NCBI RefSeq assembly: GCF_029227915.1
Contig: NC_079889.1
Span: 5,394,001 to 5,458,000 of the forward strand
From: Hydractinia symbiolongicarpus
Taxonomy: Eukaryota; Cnidaria; Hydrozoa; Anthoathecata; Hydractiniidae
DNA: 64,000 bases
Direction of reading: 5' to 3'
Shown: in pieces, positions 62,608 through 64,000 of the stretch
Numbering within the stretch: position 1 is the first letter of the stretch
Layout: each line of letters opens with the position of its first letter
Program-made: the position numbers and the translations under genes
Notes under the pieces: model-generated
Databases searched by the model: none
Told to the model about the DNA's origin: nothing
The model's input: only the letters and a program-made list of their open reading frames with translations

Positions 62608-62763
62608 GGTACCAATTACTTCACCTGTACTGGCATCAAACATTAGGTCACCTTCATATATAATGGTTCGCTTTTGTTTTGCTTCCAAGCCTCTGATGTT
62701 CTTATCTGATGTTCTCATCTGAGCATGGCTTTCAGTATGGACCATAGGTCTGCGTTGAAACAT
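62602..62763 (-). CDS. Small protein, 53 aa, unknown
   Basis: ATG at 62763 to TAA at 62602. Begins MFQRRPMVHTESHAQM and ends MFDASTGEVIGTI. It is basic in its first two thirds. It is intact, lies tightly between neighbours, and overlaps the 3' end of the SAP gene by 32 bp. It is supported by compact spacing and a protein-like C-terminal strand pattern, not by homology. Confidence 0.4.
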   Translation of the reverse strand: MFQRRPMVHTESHAQMRTSDKNIRGLEAKQKRTIIYEGDLMFDASTGEVIGTI

Positions 62764-62866
62764 CTTTATATTTTACCTTATTAATCACAGCGATAAGATC
62801 AGCTCTCTTAAGGTTTAAATACCCACGTGTATCCAGCTCTCTCACTTCTCTTTTCAAATCATTCAT
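62732..62866 (-). CDS. Small SAP-domain protein (44 aa)
   Basis: ATG at 62866 to TGA at 62732. Reads MNDLKREVRELDTRGYLNLK, then RADLIAVINKVK, matching the SAP DNA-binding helix-turn-helix pattern (L-x3-G-L/Y-x3-K-x2-L-I). It covers almost only the SAP motif. A similar motif opens the polymerase of this element. A DNA-binding role is inferred from the motif. Confidence 0.5.
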   Translation of the reverse strand: MNDLKREVRELDTRGYLNLKRADLIAVINKVKYKDVSTQTYGPY

Positions 62867-62915
62867 AGTTTATTTTGTATACAACATTAATACACAAAAT
62901 TCTATCGAGTTTTAA

Positions 62916-63527
62916 CTATACTACAACAAAGGGCTCCTCGTCGTCATCTGAATCAAGGTGTCGTGTCCTTATGGTTACAGGTATCGGTTTATACTTACAT
63001 TCTTCGAGCAAGACCTGTAGATATTGCTTGGAGCCTTGTCGATAGATGCTGCTTAGTTTTAGTATACATATGCATTCACAAGGTTGCTTTAGTGGTATTG
63101 GTTGATCATAAAAGTCACTCGTTATTTCACCTTCCCATTCCTTGACTTTTGTGTTCAGATACTGATCATTCTTTACTAGCGAGGCTGTGAATTCATTTCC
63201 ATATAGCTTCTCGATCCTGGCTAGGATGATCTGGTACTTCTCCAACCATTCTGGATTATGATGTAAATCGAATGACATGGTAAGCGACGAGCCATCAATA
63301 TAGCGCGAGGCACCATGGCCATATAAACCCTTTGGTGTTCGAGTTAATAGAGATGATATCCTGCTGTCATTTTTATAGCCTATAACATACCGAGGATCTT
63401 TGCCTTTGTTGGCTTGGATTGGATCGCTGAGTACGATATTCTCAATTTTAACATCGTTAATATCAAACACTATGGGTTCGCTGTAGAAATCCCTTGTCTC
63501 TACGGAGTCGTTATAGAATTTGAACAT
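62916..63527 (-). CDS. Unrecognised Polinton protein, intact (203 aa)
   Basis: ATG at 63527 (MFKFYNDSVETRDFYSE), TAA at 62916. It contains IQANKGKDPRYVIGY, GLYGHGASRYIDGSSLTM and a C-terminal beta-rich part ending in an acidic DSDDDEEPF tail. The acidic tail and beta-rich body would fit a single-stranded DNA-binding type protein, but this is a guess. One of few long genes here without a break. Its start overlaps the next gene's end by 28 bp on the same strand. Confidence 0.6.
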   Translation of the reverse strand: MFKFYNDSVETRDFYSEPIVFDINDVKIENIVLSDPIQANKGKDPRYVIGYKNDSRISSLLTRTPKGLYGHGASRYIDGSSLTMSFDLHHNPEWLEKYQIILARIEKLYGNEFTASLVKNDQYLNTKVKEWEGEITSDFYDQPIPLKQPCECICILKLSSIYRQGSKQYLQVLLEECKYKPIPVTIRTRHLDSDDDEEPFVVV

Positions 63528-63712
63528 CCTTTATTATAATAACCAGGGCCCAAGTAAGGATTTTTACAAATACACCACCCACCGTTATACGTTATATACA
63601 TCATATAGTGCTGCCAGCACAGCATTTTCCCACATATAACTATCCTTCTTCCACAGGAGCATCTATCATATTGATCGAGATCAATCCCACATTCATCACA
63701 ATAATCAGTCAT
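63500..63712 (-). CDS. Small cysteine-rich, probably zinc-binding protein (70 aa)
   Basis: ATG at 63712 (MTDYCDECGIDLDQYDRCSC). Cys/His pairs C-x2-C (CDEC), C-x-C (CSC), C-x3-W-x-H (CWQHY) and C-x-C (CIC) suggest zinc coordination. Intact. It sits between the DUF4116 gene and the 203-codon gene in a minus-strand cluster with tiny gaps or overlaps. Confidence 0.55.
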   Translation of the reverse strand: MTDYCDECGIDLDQYDRCSCGRRIVICGKMLCWQHYMMYITYNGGWCICKNPYLGPGYYNKGCSNSITTP

Positions 63713-63717
63713 TTATT

Positions 63718-63990
63718 TTAAAGGCTTCGGGTAACCATGGCTCTAAAACCATCTGGAACATATTCAATGATCTTAGGATATTCGCGAACTGCTCGGTCAC
63801 ACATTTCTTGTGTCTTGAAATGATCGGGTACGAACATTAATGTCCAGGGATGTTCACGAACTACGGCAGTACACATTTCCTGTGTCTTGAAATGATCGGG
63901 TACGAACATTAATGTCCATGAATCAGCACGTACTATTCGATCATGTGTTATGAGATGATCATTATTGGACATCTTATTATTATACACCAA
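63718..63990 (-). CDS. DUF4116-repeat protein
   Basis: Start either ATG at 63990 or, more likely, the internal one at 63972 (MSNNDHLITH). Built of 24-residue repeats: WTLMFVPDHFKTQEMC occurs twice, then a divergent copy (IIEYVPDGFRAMV). The first two repeats are nearly identical at DNA level with a 72-bp period (63800s and 63870s), showing recent expansion. DUF4116-like repeats are common in giant viruses and related elements (family knowledge); function unknown. Confidence 0.65.
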   Translation of the reverse strand: MVYNNKMSNNDHLITHDRIVRADSWTLMFVPDHFKTQEMCTAVVREHPWTLMFVPDHFKTQEMCDRAVREYPKIIEYVPDGFRAMVTRSL

Positions 63991-64000
63991 GATCCATCAG

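Larger units (their letters stand above)
50681..64000. mobile_element. Polinton/Maverick DNA transposon, left 13.3 kb, inactive
   Basis: A self-synthesising transposon with virus-like genes. The Polinton hallmarks seen are a protein-primed type B DNA polymerase, a D,D35E integrase, a double-jelly-roll-type capsid protein and a candidate minor capsid protein, arranged in several short convergent and divergent blocks. Base composition is richer in G and C than in the flanks. Nearly every long gene has a frameshift or stop. The packaging ATPase and the maturation protease were not found. The element is cut by the window edge. Confidence 0.85.

Overview
The window looks like nuclear DNA of a cnidarian, most likely a hydrozoan. 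It is AT-rich, with short exons bounded by GT/AG splice sites, long (TA)n and (TAA)n microsatellites, and many mobile-element relics typical of such genomes: a non-LTR retrotransposon, a BEL/Pao element, PIF/Harbinger, a tRNA-derived SINE and a Polinton/Maverick. There are no prokaryotic gene arrangements. The taxonomic call is an inference from family content.

Layout. At 877-2891 (minus) are the first two coding exons of an aldehyde dehydrogenase, with a 1-kb TIR element in the intron. At 3469-5215 is a decayed non-LTR reverse transcriptase. At 6.2-8.1 kb are tandem repeats. Between 10.8 and 20.0 kb are three copies of a tiny two-exon gene (46-50 codons, basic product) with identical exon-1 length and intron phase; I do not recognise the family, and it is the most novel-looking item. 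At 22.3-23.5 kb are a THAP-domain relic and a divergent broken ORF. At 25.4-28.4 kb (minus) is a STAND-type gene, HEPN (DZIP3-like) - NB-ARC - TPR, whose HEPN part is broken by a micro-duplication. At 29.0 kb is a SINE, and at 31.35-32.07 kb a Harbinger-derived element. Between 35.8 and 46.7 kb (plus) lies a decayed multi-exon gene with a P-loop NTPase/helicase-like core and perhaps a C-terminal FN3 exon. One of its introns holds a Harbinger relic with transposase and MADF genes, and a 171-bp triplication copies one of its 3' splice sites.

From 47.95 to 50.68 kb (minus) is a BEL/Pao pol gene. It stops abruptly in the reverse transcriptase, where a Polinton begins at 50,681 and runs off the right edge. 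The Polinton carries a protein-primed type B DNA polymerase, membrane proteins, a BRO-N protein, a D,D35E integrase, a major capsid protein, a candidate minor capsid protein, SAP and zinc-binding small proteins, and a DUF4116-repeat protein. It has visibly more G and C than its surroundings. Many of its genes have frameshifts or stops, so it is an inactive fossil copy. No packaging ATPase or protease is seen; they are either beyond the edge or lost.

Coordinates of exons and breaks come from reading frames and splice consensus by eye. No database search or alignment was run.
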